A DNA stretch of 64,000 bases. Origin: Heliopora coerulea (Eukaryota; Cnidaria; Anthozoa; Scleralcyonacea; Helioporidae). The stretch is taken from assembly GCA_030142905.1 (NCBI GenBank), contig JASJOG010000542.1, forward strand, positions 56,911 through 120,910, read 5' to 3'. Shown piece by piece: positions 26,801 to 35,499 of the stretch (positions are counted from its first letter, which is position 1; each line of letters opens with the position of its first letter). A program made the translations under genes and the position numbers. The notes beneath the pieces were generated by a model. It had not been told where the DNA came from. It saw only the letters and a list, made by a program, of their open reading frames with translations, and ran no database searches.

Positions 26801-29800
26801 TACATTTATTAACCTTAGGAAAAATAAACCAACCCTCAGCAATCACGTAGTTTTAGGTTCTATGAGAGACTGAGGCCCTAAAACTTTTACTAAATGAAAG
26901 GACTGAGAACAAGTGAATCAAACATATTCCACTGTATTCAGTACAGGAATCTTTGTTGCATTTTCAGTTACGGACTTGGATTTTTTTTGTGGAATATTGA
27001 CAATAATTTTTGTTATCACGTGAGGTAAGGATAAAATTATTACCTTCGTAATACTTGTGGTCTTTGTAGTATTATTGCGTATTCTAGATTCCCAAACAAC
27101 CGTGACGTGGTAATGTTCGAGTTTTCTAATAGAGTTAGAATTTGATGAAGATAATTTGCTTATGAAATAATAGGTAAAATAATATTTTCAATATTTTGAC
27201 ACTCTCCAACCTAATTTCCTTTAGAAAGTTGGGAATTACCTACGAAATTATAACGATCATCATTCTGATTAATAGATCACCGATAGGATAGTTTGTGTAC
27301 TTGGGGTTCGGTAGGGTTAGAGAGGTTTGTTCTGCCATGTTGATATTGTCCTGTAAAATCACCCCTTGTCATGGCATTTTCCCACCGAGGTCATTAGATT
27401 ATTTTTGTATTGTCCAGGAGCGAATCCAGGAATCGTAGCTAGGAGAGGCCGTAAAGAGCGTCTTTCATTACAGTGAAGTACAATGACATGTAGAATGCAA
27501 AAATTGATGTCAACCATCAGAGATGTACACGGTGCAAAATTATCGAGTTCTTGATGGCGATCAGCATCGATCGTGGTCGACATCAATCGATTCGATACAG
27601 GTCCGGAGGTGTGTTGTGAACGCCATCATAATTCATCTTGTAAGCAGTGGTGGCATTGAAACCCTAAAACACGGTCGTGCAAGTTATTTTAATCGCACAG
27701 TTGATGAAGTACTGTTCCATCACGAGGATAAATTTCTCTGCAGAAGTTGGGAGTTTCTCGTGTACATTATGTAAATGATCTTGACATATGATAAAGATAT
27801 TTTTGATTTTCGTTGTTAAGAATGAATTTAAGCGTCGGTTTAAGAAATATGTTCCCAGAGTAAAGGGAGGTCGCGGCCCCTCCGAGCCCCTTCTAAATTT
27901 GCTCCTGTTTTCTACTTCCTTTATTGGTGATTTGCTTTCCTGTGCAAATACTCAGTTGAAACTCTTTGTGTCTGTGGCAAGGTTAGAAGGTGTACGAATT
28001 TTTGGTTATAACCGATTACTGATTTTCTATCTATTCTTTTTTTCGTTGTTACAGACAGTTTCGTCGAAATATCCCCTGGCCTTTCGATGCTGTCGGTCAA
28101 CTCCATGGTTGGTGGCACTGTTTAGCTGCATTTGGAACTTATTTTCAAATCCTCTACAGGTGGTTCAGTTATGTTAATGCTGTTTATACAAGGGATTTTT
28201 TATATAAAGTCAATGACCTGTGATTTCTTTCGCATTCTTGAACATTAGTTACTTCGTTCATTGTCGTCCTCGTCTCAGTTTGCGTGAATTCCCTATTTCT
28301 TGTTGATCGACTGGCCCTTTCTATTTTTTTAGCATTGACCTCAGATTGAGATGCTTACGAAATAAATGTAAATCTGACCAGGTTGGTGCAATAAATTATA
28401 CAAGTGATGAAGTGGATGATGATTGGGTGACTAATATTGTAATAATTATAGAAATAACCAGCGACAAAACGTAGTTTAGTAAATAAAGTTCAAGGAACGT
28501 AGCATTCCCAATATGTACAGTTGTTTAAGTCATTTTGAGCTGTAGGAAAGAGTGAGTACGAGACAATTCCTAGTCCTTGCCACACTTCTTTTCCCAACCA
28601 CACTTCACTGTTCAGACGACTGTGGATGGCTCAGTGGGGACGGGTGTATGAGTAGATAGCGGAACAGATGGACGACTTAACGTTCGATGCGCTAAACATT
28701 CATTTCTTTTTGCTCGATTCTTTAAGGTTGGTTCGTTAAGAAATGGAGGATCGTCCTTTTCAGATGTATACTCACCTGAACCACATTCTATTTCTACAGC
28801 CCTGTTTCGGGTTAGTACATAACGTATATTTCTTCAGGACAAAATCAGTATCATCTGCCTTCAGCAAATTAGAGAGGTGGATAACATTTGCTGAGGTCTA
28901 AATCATGCCTTGTTTCCTTATTCTTTTTCTTTAAAACCTGATTCGTTTTCGTAATTCGATTTTAAGGAAACTTCTGAAAGTCAGTAAGCTTACAAGTCGA
29001 AGCCGATCCCATTTTCGGTCTTTGTGTTTTGTACGTAATCAACGTTAGTTATACCTTCTTGAAAACCTTACCTTCCATTATCTTTGTCCATTGCCCATCA
29101 TTGACAAGGGTACAGTATCCACAATACTCAGACAACATTTTAGATATTTCCTGGGTCCTGCTTCGCTGGCAGGTTTCTGTATTACTCAGTCTCCCATTCC
29201 TGCAGATGTCGGTAATATGTGGGTATGAGTTATATGTACTCACAGTACTCTGCCTCCTTCAGACAATGAATATCGGGCTGTATTATTATTCTGCAATATT
29301 CTGACACCCTCGCTGACATCTGTAATAGACCTATTTTCTCAAAAGTAGCTCAACCATCAATCTTGATGACTCATTTGCATGAAAAATATTGACGGAAAAT
29401 GAACGAAGGTCAATTCATTCTAAGGATATTTATGCAAATTTACTGGAGATATACATTTTTTTTTGGAAATTGTTGAATTTACTAAATTGTTTACTATCTT
29501 TTTTATAAATATGTCTGTCGACTTTGACGTGTAAGCTGGTATTCTTACAAGTATGTTCAATATCCTTTAGCATTATCTTAATATTTTTTAATGTCTTCCT
29601 GAATCGAGGAACCTAAGCTTAATTTTGTACATCCCAGGTCCGGGGGGAGCTTCCTCCGAAAAGTTTTGAAAATCTGGAAATCAAACGGTAAGTTCTAGCG
29701 CATTCTGGTGTGCCAAGGTTGAACACACCCTGGAATATAGTCGTGTTTGCAACACAAAAAGTCCCAATTTGACTTGAATGAAATGACCAATGAATATCGA

Positions 29801-30587
29801 AGGTTCAACCTATATCCTTCCTGTCTGAAGAATAAACAGGCCGACGTACCCCATTGGAATAATCATTGGTTACGTAGATAATGTGCTTGCACTATTTTTC
29901 AACACCAGTAGGGTAACACCAGGAATTCCCCGACGCAGGGGCTAACGTTTCCGACAGAGAGGCTAAGCCAGAGGGGCCAGGACCACGCCGCCTTTGTACA
30001 TGCCTAATTTGAAGGTCGAAAACATGTTATTTTTGCAAGAATCACGACAACTGACTAGAAGCAGTTTACTTTTATATTTGACATGAAGAGAAGATTCTAT
30101 TATCTTTCTTGGCTGAATCATTAACAAGTATTCATAGTTTGTACGATATATGTGTTATCATCAGTGAAAATTCCTCGACGTATTGTTAATTTTTCCCCGA
30201 CAAGGGGAAGATTCCCCGACGGGGGCTGTAGCCCCCCTGTTCCCCTCTGGCACCACCCCTGTTCAACACCAGAATAAGAAAAGAAAAAAATCAGAAGCAA
30301 AAATTCAAATAAAAATTCATGTGTGGACGTCACAAGGTGACGTGACACCCATGCGTGAGTATCAATACGAATACCGTCCTTAATCATTTTATTATCGTTG
30401 CCCATGGAGAAAATTTTTGCAAAATCCTTACAAATACAAAATCTTTGAATAAGGAACGAAGATAGGATCCAGGCCGAAGCATCTGTTTACTAAGTAATTA
30501 GCCAATCACATTGAAGAAACGTTAGTTTTACTCATCTTTATTTTTCGCTGTTGCTTTCCAGGAATTCTGGTGTTGGCTACCTTTTGA
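6385..30587 (+). CDS. ACER3: Alkaline ceramidase, ACER3 type (12 exons found, 241 aa as assembled)
   Basis: Alkaline ceramidases are seven-transmembrane zinc amidases of ER/Golgi that cut ceramide to sphingosine and a fatty acid. Coding exons: 6385-6502, 11385-11495, 12924-12976, 14765-14817, 17796-17811, 22254-22289, 23977-24032, 25850-25894, 26968-27024, 28055-28159, 29638-29687, 30562-30587. All junctions are AG/GT and the phases agree throughout. Family numbering fits: calcium ligands D24, E27, N29, E38; catalytic S82, H86, D97; zinc pair H199 and H203 in HGWWH. These match human S77/H81/D92/H217/H221. '[11 protein letters not shown]' separates it from ACER1/2. Human ACER3 has 267 residues. 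The shortfall is mostly a segment of about 23 residues after C111 that I could not find, although exon 4 joins exon 5 in frame without it. The last two exons are the least certain. The start is the only ATG ahead of the conserved block. Confidence 0.9.
7214..7417 (+). repeat. Dispersed direct repeat, copy 1
   Basis: About 204 bp, closely matched by 9263-9468 in the same orientation, from 'gtaaacttcattacc' to 'ttagaattggtt'. Similarity stops abruptly at both ends. It may be a short repeat family or a local duplication. Confidence 0.75.
8334..8368. repeat. Perfect 15-bp hairpin with A5 loop
   Basis: aattgcactaagatt (8334-8348) is followed by five A and then its exact reverse complement (8354-8368). 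Confidence 0.8.
9263..9468 (+). repeat. Dispersed direct repeat, copy 2
   Basis: The partner of 7214-7417, offset 2049 bp, with scattered substitutions and small indels that indicate an old duplication. Confidence 0.75.
11385..11495 (+). CDS. ACER3: ACER3 exon 2
   Basis: The acceptor is ttattag and the donor GTAAG. The frame reads [14 protein letters not shown] and on to LSLM, matching the first transmembrane segment of ACER3 (WNTVSNLIMIIPPM in human). Confidence 0.93.
11524..11674 (+). repeat. Polypurine (GGAA/GGGA)n microsatellite
   Basis: About 150 bp in which the + strand is almost only A and G, made of GGAA, GGGA and AAGA units. It starts 28 bp after the exon 2 donor, so it lies purine-side up in the pre-mRNA. 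Confidence 0.95.
11846..12124. mobile_element. Foldback/MITE-like element with ~105-bp arms
   Basis: The left arm 11846-11950 is the inverted near-copy of 12022-12124, with a 71-bp spacer. Both arms share 'gaagatggcataagtctt' style blocks in opposite orientation. It has no coding capacity, and arm divergence points to an old insertion. Confidence 0.75.
12924..12976 (+). CDS. ACER3: ACER3 exon 3
   Basis: The acceptor is attttcag and the donor GTAAGA. It encodes [18 protein letters not shown] with catalytic Ser82 and zinc ligand His86. Confidence 0.94.
12977..14764 (+). other. ACER3 intron 3
   Basis: It contains a small foldback (14038-14149) and a moderately GC-rich patch (13800-13930). No gene was recognised. 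Confidence 0.7.
14038..14149. repeat. Short foldback repeat
   Basis: 'aaaaaacacgca...tttttcaaagact' near 14039 is mirrored, imperfectly, by a segment ending in 'gcatgtttttt' near 14148. It is probably a degenerate MITE of about 110 bp. Confidence 0.45.
14765..14817 (+). CDS. ACER3: ACER3 exon 4
   Basis: The acceptor is ttttag and the donor GTAAGT. It encodes [17 protein letters not shown] with catalytic Asp97. A GTAT microsatellite begins about 40 bp after the donor. Confidence 0.94.
14858..15045 (+). repeat. (GTAT)n microsatellite
   Basis: About 190 bp of tgta/tatg tetranucleotide units with interspersed variants (tttatg, tacg). Confidence 0.95.
16198..16218. repeat. (TA)n microsatellite
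   Basis: About ten TA dinucleotides. Confidence 0.85.
16332..16624. mobile_element. Foldback element with ~87-bp inverted repeats around a tRNA-like core
   Basis: Arm 16332-16418 is the inverted near-copy of 16538-16624, with only a handful of mismatches. The shared blocks include 'cttaaaaagtcgaggta' and 'gggcactcgatatttcc'. The spacer of about 120 bp carries a Pol III promoter-like segment. The right arm runs directly into a (TA)n array. It could be a foldback transposon that captured a tRNA-derived sequence, or two SINE tails head to head. Confidence 0.8.
16470..16526 (+). repeat. tRNA-derived (SINE-like) segment
   Basis: An A-box-like 'tggcagagcatcg' (about 16475) and a perfect B box within 'gggttcgattccc' (16508-16520) are spaced as in a tRNA. 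No full cloverleaf with matching acceptor stem forms, so this is a tRNA-derived repeat head and not a functional tRNA gene. Confidence 0.6.
16624..16700. repeat. (TA)n microsatellite, interrupted
   Basis: Two TA runs (to 16659 and 16671-16700) separated by tgtacataac. They abut the right arm of the foldback element. Confidence 0.9.
17062..17672. mobile_element. Harbinger-like non-autonomous element with TAA target duplication
   Basis: The ends are inverted: GGCCCTGTTTATGTGA at 17062 versus GGGCCTGTTTACATGA read from 17672 on the other strand. TAA flanks both sides (17059-17061, 17673-17675), the 3-bp TWA type duplicated by PIF/Harbinger elements. Subterminal copies of 'agggtgaccct' and 'agggttgccct' recur at both ends. 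A 119-codon frame inside (17198-17557) matches no family I recognise; it lacks the DDE block and is at most a captured fragment. Confidence 0.7.
17796..17811 (+). CDS. ACER3: ACER3 16-nt micro-exon
   Basis: A 16-nt exon between ctgttttag and GTAAGT reads IVTTV, the same five residues as human ACER3 at this point. It keeps frame with exons 4 and 6. The join to exon 6 gives one extra Val compared with human; a weaker donor three bases upstream would remove it. Confidence 0.7.
18548..18625 (+). repeat. 13-bp minisatellite, six copies
   Basis: Unit ATTGAAGCGGTTC is repeated six times; the first five are exact and the last ends in a diverged 'agtggtc'. Confidence 0.95.
18880..19640 (+). repeat. 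Pyrimidine-rich degenerate tandem repeat
   Basis: About 760 bp of strongly C/T-biased + strand built from loose variants of 'gttcttctcgtactctccacc', roughly 22-30 bp apart. Long open frames here reflect the absence of purine-rich stop codons, not coding. Confidence 0.65.
20786..20884 (+). repeat. (AAT)n/(GAT)n microsatellite
   Basis: AAT units grade into GAT units. On the minus strand it follows a TAAAATAAAGATC sequence, as the short-repeat tail of a non-LTR element would. Confidence 0.9.
20885..21330 (-). mobile_element. Possible 3' end of a non-LTR element (minus strand)
   Basis: Read on the minus strand, an AATAAA-containing 3' end runs into (ATC)n/(ATT)n, the tail style of both retrotransposons in this window. 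No intact coding remains, so the extent is a guess. Confidence 0.3.
22254..22289 (+). CDS. ACER3: ACER3 exon after micro-exon ([12 protein letters not shown])
   Basis: The acceptor is aaacttag and the donor [18 protein letters not shown] aligns with VYLKVKEPIFHQ of the human protein. Confidence 0.85.
22740..23620 (+). pseudogene. Fossil of a non-LTR retrotransposon ORF2 C-terminus
   Basis: The frame 22938-23147 reads '[18 protein letters not shown]' and '[12 protein letters not shown]', the pattern of the RT C-terminal region where old family members have 'ELE..Q....' and '.KL.LFGKLL.'. Downstream pieces continue in broken frames: 'TGFIPDIV', and 'RCDLC' near 23518 followed by a His/Cys pair like the terminal zinc knuckle. 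The block encoding 'LLNM...TGFIPDIV' occurs twice (about 22740-22915 and 23080-23262), so part was duplicated. Family assignment rests on motif recall only. Confidence 0.5.
23876..23950 (+). repeat. (TTAA)n/(TTTA)n tract
   Basis: AT-only tetranucleotide tract immediately upstream of the acceptor of the exon at 23977. Confidence 0.9.
23977..24032 (+). CDS. ACER3: ACER3 exon ([18 protein letters not shown])
   Basis: The acceptor is gtacttag and the donor GTAAG. It encodes a transmembrane helix at the place of VMYGMLVFTLVLRS in human ACER3. A (TTAA)n/(TTTA)n tract lies just upstream of the acceptor. Confidence 0.88.
24033..25849 (+). other. ACER3 intron 7
   Basis: It contains a MITE-like GC-rich element (25301-25613). 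A 118-codon minus-strand frame (24640-24996) has no recognisable signature and I do not call it. Confidence 0.65.
25301..25613. mobile_element. MITE-like element with AGGCGTAGGAA termini
   Basis: 'aggcgtaggaa' near 25305 is mirrored by 'ttcctacgcct' near 25598. Inside are C/G runs, including 'ggggggcggtgcccccc', and the word 'ccccccagta' near both ends. It has no coding capacity and the superfamily is unclear. Confidence 0.5.
25850..25894 (+). CDS. ACER3: ACER3 exon ([14 protein letters not shown])
   Basis: The acceptor is tttcttttag and the donor GTAAGG. It encodes [14 protein letters not shown], a polar turn leading into the next helix. Similarity to human is modest but the phase fits on both sides. 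Confidence 0.8.
25895..26967 (+). other. ACER3 intron 8
   Basis: About 1.1 kb of AT-rich DNA; nothing recognised. Confidence 0.7.
26968..27024 (+). CDS. ACER3: ACER3 exon (WNIDNNFC block)
   Basis: The acceptor is attttcag and the donor GTAAGG. It encodes [18 protein letters not shown], matching the family signature WNIDN.FC. Confidence 0.93.
27025..28054 (+). other. ACER3 intron 9
   Basis: About 1.0 kb; open frames here lack any signature. Nothing recognised. Confidence 0.7.
28055..28159 (+). CDS. ACER3: ACER3 exon with zinc-binding HGWWH
   Basis: The acceptor is gttacag and the donor GTGGTT (non-optimal). It encodes [20 protein letters not shown] followed by WH, then a helix ending QILYR. 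The two histidines complete the zinc site. Confidence 0.93.
28160..29637 (+). other. ACER3 intron 10
   Basis: About 1.5 kb without recognisable features. Confidence 0.6.
29638..29687 (+). CDS. ACER3: ACER3 penultimate exon (tentative)
   Basis: The acceptor is catcccag and the donor GTAAGT. It encodes [17 protein letters not shown], a basic tail comparable to the C-terminal region of ACER3. Support is splice signals and phase rather than strong similarity. Confidence 0.6.
29688..30561 (+). other. ACER3 intron 11 with GC-rich repeat pair
   Basis: Two GC-rich patches (29897-29985 and 30190-30272) share 'ttcaacaccag' and 'attccccgacg' in direct orientation and 'ccagagggg' in inverse orientation. 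This suggests a degenerate MITE-like family. Confidence 0.4.
30562..30587 (+). CDS. ACER3: ACER3 last coding exon (tentative)
   Basis: The acceptor is ctttccag. It completes Gly and reads ILVLATF then TGA (30585-30587), close to the GIWPVILF end of human ACER3. If exon 11 were skipped, a different frame would run to a TAA about 45 bases further on. Confidence 0.55.
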
Positions 30588-33080
30588 TACACGGAGATCT
30601 GTCAAGAAGCAGGAATTTAACAATAATATAAATTTTAATGGCTGGAAACCGGTGTGACTTTATGGTTTAGTCCAGAAACATAGACTAGGAATGGCGGCTT
30701 AGGAAGAATTGATATGTGTGTAGGCTAGCACAAATCATCAAACTGGCATAGCAGAACTGTAAACTTTTATGTCTATTGAATGTCTTTGTTTTCAATTTAT
30801 ATCCTCTTTTTTTTTCGTGACAATGTAATGTGATGAACAGTATAAATCATGGTTGACGTGCCATGGAGTTGATGTGGATTAATTCCATGTTGTGGCAAAA
30901 ATACTGAAAATGCGTTCTCCGTATTGTACGCAAATTTATTTTTTCCAATTCACTTCTATTTCACATTTACTTTAGAGCCAACTAAAGAAAGAACATTTTT
31001 GTTAGAAAGCTTAATAAAAAGAAAACACCAAAGTGAAATTTTCAATTTCAGTCAAAACATCGGTGCCGTCCCTCCATTCGGCAGTTTATTTTTGGTTCGA
31101 ACTTTTTTTTGAACATTTTATGTTCTACGTACATAGCTTACAATGACATATGCTATGCACTTCTGCTTAGTTAGTTGGTAGTTCTTTTATTCTTGGCCAA
31201 GTTTTCAAATTGCCTACTTTAGTATTGAAAAAAGTATCAAGATAAAACTTTAGCTGAAGACAATATTACGCAATTTTCTTCTCATAGGTACTTCAAAGTT
31301 GTCCTCCGGATGGGTTGCTTTGACGTCAAATGCAAAGGATCATTATGAAATGCAAAGGACTTTGACCAACGTTTGCAATTGCTCATGGGTTTAACTTTCA
31401 ATGATTATACTTTCATAACTAAAACAGTTCTTTAATAAGTAGTTATATAATATCAAAACAAAAGATATTTTCATGAAAGAAATTTAAATCTTTAAATTGT
31501 TTACCGTTGATTTAGGCTAAGGATTCAATGACTTTTGGTATTTGATGATTTTCTGAAGACAATCAATAAAAACTCGAAAAAAATATTCGACTTCCGCAGT
31601 CTCCCTCTCACAACCGACCAGAAAGAGTCTGGGAACGAGATTGTTGGAGAGACAGCAACAATATCTCGTCCCAGGGGTGTTTGACAGGTAGGAGGCGAAG
31701 CGGAGAAAGCCTTTGAAAACAGTGGCGTACGTATGGGGTAGTACGGGCGGCACCTCTTGAGAACGGCATTATTTTCCTTACTTTAGGGGACCAGTAACAA
31801 ACGTTGAGCCGTTGGCCGAAATGCAAGAAAATAAAATACATGACTAGAGGCACGTGATGCGCTCATGAAAACAAAAACAAACCACCAAAAAAGCATTTGT
31901 GTGCACATTCCCCTTTTGGATTAGTTTAGGTTTCTCAAGGGACTTAACCATGCAAGAGAATCGTCAATGTTGTTTAATCTTCGTTTTCGTCCAATTATCA
32001 CATTTATTATCTTTTTTCTTGAAGTTGATCTATTTCTAAGCAGCTATTGATGAACATCTAAATTACAATTCAAAATTTTCTTCAAATCACTACCACCCAG
32101 TCGTTAAATTTCTGTCATCTCCAAACATACTTGGTGCAGAATGGCCTAAATTTGAATTTTGTGGTGCTCCGTATTGAGTTCTGCGTCTGTCTCTGGCAGT
32201 TTCGCATATTTGTCTTGTATTACGATGTAATATCTTAACCCATCTGGCGTCAATCCTCGAACACCACACTGATAAAGAACAGATACAGCATTTTTTAAGA
32301 AAATACGCCATCAACCCAGCATTTATTCATATGGAATAACCAGTTTGTAAATTAGCGTTGCTTTTTGTCAATATTGTTTTCTCCCAAATAATCAGAAAGG
32401 TATTGAAATACTACCGTTTCGAATACTTTTGCTATAAAGAGAATCGTCTATAATTATTACATACTGACATGGTGCGATTGCGAATTTGAAAACCCCGGGA
32501 AAAACATTTAGTTTATAGATTTATTCAAGACTTCAGTTGTTGTCTTCGCAAATTTCAGAACTACACTTTGTCAATTTCAGAACTTACACACACAGCTCAT
32601 TCAGACGGTTCCATGATACGAAATATTCTAAAACCACTCACGTCAAGAATGAACTGGCAATGAAACTCTAACTGGTTTTTGTATAAATGTATACACTGGT
32701 CTGCGAGATCTTTCAAACTAGTTTCAAAAACTAATCCTTAACAAACAGACCTACTAACGACACCCTTAACTCTTATTCGTGCACACCCGAAGTTTTAATT
32801 CCACACTAGAAAAAGTAAAAAAATTTTCCAGAAATAAAGAAAACTTTTCAAATATAACAACAATAAAGTCTTCTTCTCACTGCTACTCTACCTGAAAAAA
32901 CAAATTATTCAACCGTAAGACGACCAAAAAAATATCAAGCAGTTAAACAACCAATCCAAAGACCTAATTCGAATCACCATTAAAGAGGCGTCCCTTATTA
33001 CTCCAACTATGTTATTAAGCGTATCACATACCTAATAAACTTACTTTAAGGAAAAACCACCAAACAACTCACCAACCTAG
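30588..33080 (+). other. ACER3 3' UTR and intergenic DNA before the tRNA array
   Basis: A candidate poly(A) signal AATAAA lies at 31013-31018. At 31630-31676 a hairpin of about 18 bp pairs 'ctgggaacgagattgttg' with 'caacaatatctcgtcccag', and 'agtggcgtacg' follows near 31725. No further gene was seen. Confidence 0.45.
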
Positions 33081-33309
33081 ATTAGGAAAATTATCCGTGA
33101 AAGAAATTCAACCACTCCTCTATCCTGCACACGAGTCACGGTGAGCAACGATTTGCGATCAAACAAGGGTTGTTCGCTTCAAATTCTTGTCGCCCGGTTT
33201 ATGCCGACGAGTCGTCTCGTTCGCCATTAACCTGGGCAAAGTATTTGAATGGCATGTTTGCTGGTTGCGTCTATCTACAAAGCTTTTCCACAACCTCGTT
33301 CGCAACGCA

Positions 33310-33431
33310 GTCAGGATGGCCGAGCGGTCTAAGGCGCCAGATTCAAGATGAAACACTTGTCACGCACCTGCGAGACGTATGGGCGTTCTGGTCCACGTTT
33401 GTGGGCGTGGGATCGAATCCCACTCCTGACA
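33310..33431 (+). tRNA. tRNA-Leu(CAA), unit 1, T54A variant
   Basis: Cloverleaf: acceptor GTCAGGA/TCCTGAC with A73; anticodon stem CCAGA/TCTGG, anticodon CAA, G37. A 38-nt intron sits between positions 37 and 38 (33348-33385), giving an 84-nt mature tRNA with a long variable arm that decodes UUG. In this copy the T-loop is ATCGAAT instead of TTCGAAT (base 33412), which changes the B box and breaks the T54-A58 pair. The left-most copy of the array. Confidence 0.9.
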
Positions 33432-33458
33432 TATATGGTGGATTGTTGTTGCTGTTTA

Positions 33459-33462
33459 TTTT
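33459..33462 (+). terminator. Pol III terminator of tRNA-Leu, unit 1
   Basis: T4 run 28 nt after the gene, with a second T4 at 33468-33471. Conserved at the same offset in the other units, except that the second run is broken by a C in unit 14. Confidence 0.8.
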
Positions 33463-33653
33463 CTTCGTTTTAGTTATTACTCTACGTTCTTTCAGTGAAG
33501 CAATTCTTAAACGAAACTGAATTTCGAGTGTGTGTTGCGAGCACAAGCTGTTTCAAGGGATATTTCGCGTAGATGCGATCGTTCCAAGCATGTATTCCTC
33601 GCGTTTGGAGCTTTGACGAGAAGCAAAGAGCGCAAAATATCGATTTGAACCGC

Positions 33654-33657
33654 AAAA
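33654..33657 (-). terminator. Pol III terminator of tRNA-Arg, unit 1
   Basis: TTTT on the minus strand 13 nt beyond the 3' end of the gene; the same in all units. Confidence 0.85.
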
Positions 33658-33669
33658 GAAAGACGCATG

Positions 33670-33743
33670 CACCCCTGATGGGATTCGAACCCACATCCTC
33701 TGAATTAGAAGTCCAGCGCGCTATTCCATTGCGCCACAGGGGC
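33670..33743 (-). tRNA. tRNA-Arg(TCT), unit 1
   Basis: Read on the minus strand: acceptor GCCCCTG/CAGGGGT (G1-T72 wobble) with G73. D arm TGGCGCAATGG; anticodon stem CTGGA/TTCAG with loop CTTCTAA, anticodon TCT; T arm GTGGGTTCGAATCCCAT. It is 74 nt, without an intron, and decodes AGA. It converges with tRNA-Leu. Confidence 0.97.
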
Positions 33744-34207
33744 AAATCCGGAGGCCGGTCACGTTAATTACTGCGAGATATTTTCGTTCCGCGGCTTGTT
33801 AATGTTGTCGTCGAGAAGTTCCCTCATCAATCCTTCGCTACTTTCCGTACCTTACACTAATTTACCTTTTCATGTCGATGTGCACGGGAAATCGACAAGC
33901 TGCGACGTGGGTAAATAATTGCTGGAAAAAGCACTAACTTCCAAGTGCAACTATGTCTGCCACAAGCACGCAAACTTCACTCCTGCGACGGGCGTGCTAC
34001 GAACCCGAATGTTTGTCTCTTTTGCCAGCATACATAAACGCTTTCTTACGATTTGCACAATAGGCACGCCCGTTGGCCTCTCGTTTTTCTCCATTGTGCG
34101 ATGAATTTTATTTTCCGATCTCTTCCAGTCATGTATCTTGCTAAAGAGTCGCTTTCGCGTTCTCTCTCCTTGCAGCACGGCCGAGGTGGAACTCGAGCTC
34201 GAGATCG

Positions 34208-34279
34208 GGTCCCGTGGTGTAACGGTCAGCACTTTGGACTCTGAATCCAAGAATCCGAGTTCGAATCTCGGTGGGGCCT
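34208..34279 (+). tRNA. tRNA-Gln(CTG), unit 1
   Basis: Acceptor GGTCCCG/TGGGGCC with T73; anticodon stem TTGGA/TCCAA, loop CTCTGAA, anticodon CTG; B box GAGTTCGAATCTC. It is 72 nt and decodes CAG. No T4 terminator follows within 290 nt. Unlike all later copies, this unit has 'gaactcgagctcgag' rather than 'gagctcgagctcgag' upstream. Confidence 0.97.
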
Positions 34280-34601
34280 GCTGTTCTTCCTGCATTTCCG
34301 TTCTCCCTGTGTTTCCTTTATGGCCGATTGCCTCGTCTTCTCGCGAAAACACGTATCAACTCACGGACGTCGATGAGGAAAATTGGCCGTGAAAGAAATT
34401 CAACCACTCCTCTATCCTGCACACGAGTCACGGTGAGCAACGATTTGCGATCAAACAAGGGTTGTTCGCTTCAAATTCTTGTCGCCCGGTTTATGCCGAC
34501 GAGTCGTCTCGTTCGCCATTAACCTGGGCAAAGTATTTGAATGGCATGTTTGCTGGTTGCGTCTATCTACAAAGCTTTTCCACGACCTCGTTCGCAACGC
34601 A

Positions 34602-34723
34602 GTCAGGATGGCCGAGCGGTCTAAGGCGCCAGATTCAAGATGAAACACTTGTCACGCACCTGCGAGACGTATGGGCGTTCTGGTCCACGTTTGTGGGCGT
34701 GGGTTCGAATCCCACTCCTGACA
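34602..34723 (+). tRNA. tRNA-Leu(CAA), unit 2
   Basis: Intact consensus copy with 38-nt intron and normal TTCGAAT loop (type B unit). Confidence 0.97.
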
Positions 34724-34961
34724 TATATGGTGGATTGTTGTTGCTGTTTATTTTCTTCGTTTTAGTTATTACTCTACGTTCTTTCAGTGAAGCAATTCTT
34801 AAACGAAACTGAATTTCGAGTGTGTGTTGCGAGCACAAGCTGTTTCAAGGGATATTTCGCGTAGATGCGATCGTTCCAAGCATGTATTCCTCGCGTTTGG
34901 AGCTTTGACGAGAAGCAAAGAGCGCAAAATATCGATTTGAACCGCAAAAGAAAGACGCATG

Positions 34962-35035
34962 CACCCCTGATGGGATTCGAACCCACATCCTCTGAATTAG
35001 AAGTCCAGCGCGCTATTCCATTGCGCCACAGGGGC
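34962..35035 (-). tRNA. tRNA-Arg(TCT), unit 2
   Basis: Consensus copy. Confidence 0.97.
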
Positions 35036-35499
35036 AAATCCGGAGGCCGGTCACGTTAATTACTGCGAGATATTTTCGTTCCGCGGCTTGTTAATGTTGT
35101 CGTCGAGAAGTTCCCTCATCAATCCTTCGCTACTTTCCGTACCTTACACTAATTTACCTTTTCATGTCGATGTGCACGGGAAATCGACAAGCTGCGACGT
35201 GGATAAATAATTGCTGGAAAAAGCACTAACTTCCAAGTGCAACTATGTCTGCCACAAGCACGCAAACTTCACTCCTGCGACGGGCGTGCTACGAACCCGA
35301 ATGTTTGTCTCTTTTGCCAGCATACATAAACGCTTTCTTACGATTTGCACAATAGGCACGCCCGTTGGCCTCTCGTTTTTCTCCATTGTGCGATGAATTT
35401 TATTTTCCGATCTCTTCCAGTCATGTATCTTGCTAAAGAGTCGCTTTCGCGTTCTCTCTCCTTGCAGCACGGCCGAGGTGGAGCTCGAGCTCGAGATCG

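Noticed and set aside
27788..28177. 129-codon plus-strand frame
   Set aside because: It overlaps the true ceramidase exon 28055-28159 in another frame, so it is a shadow.
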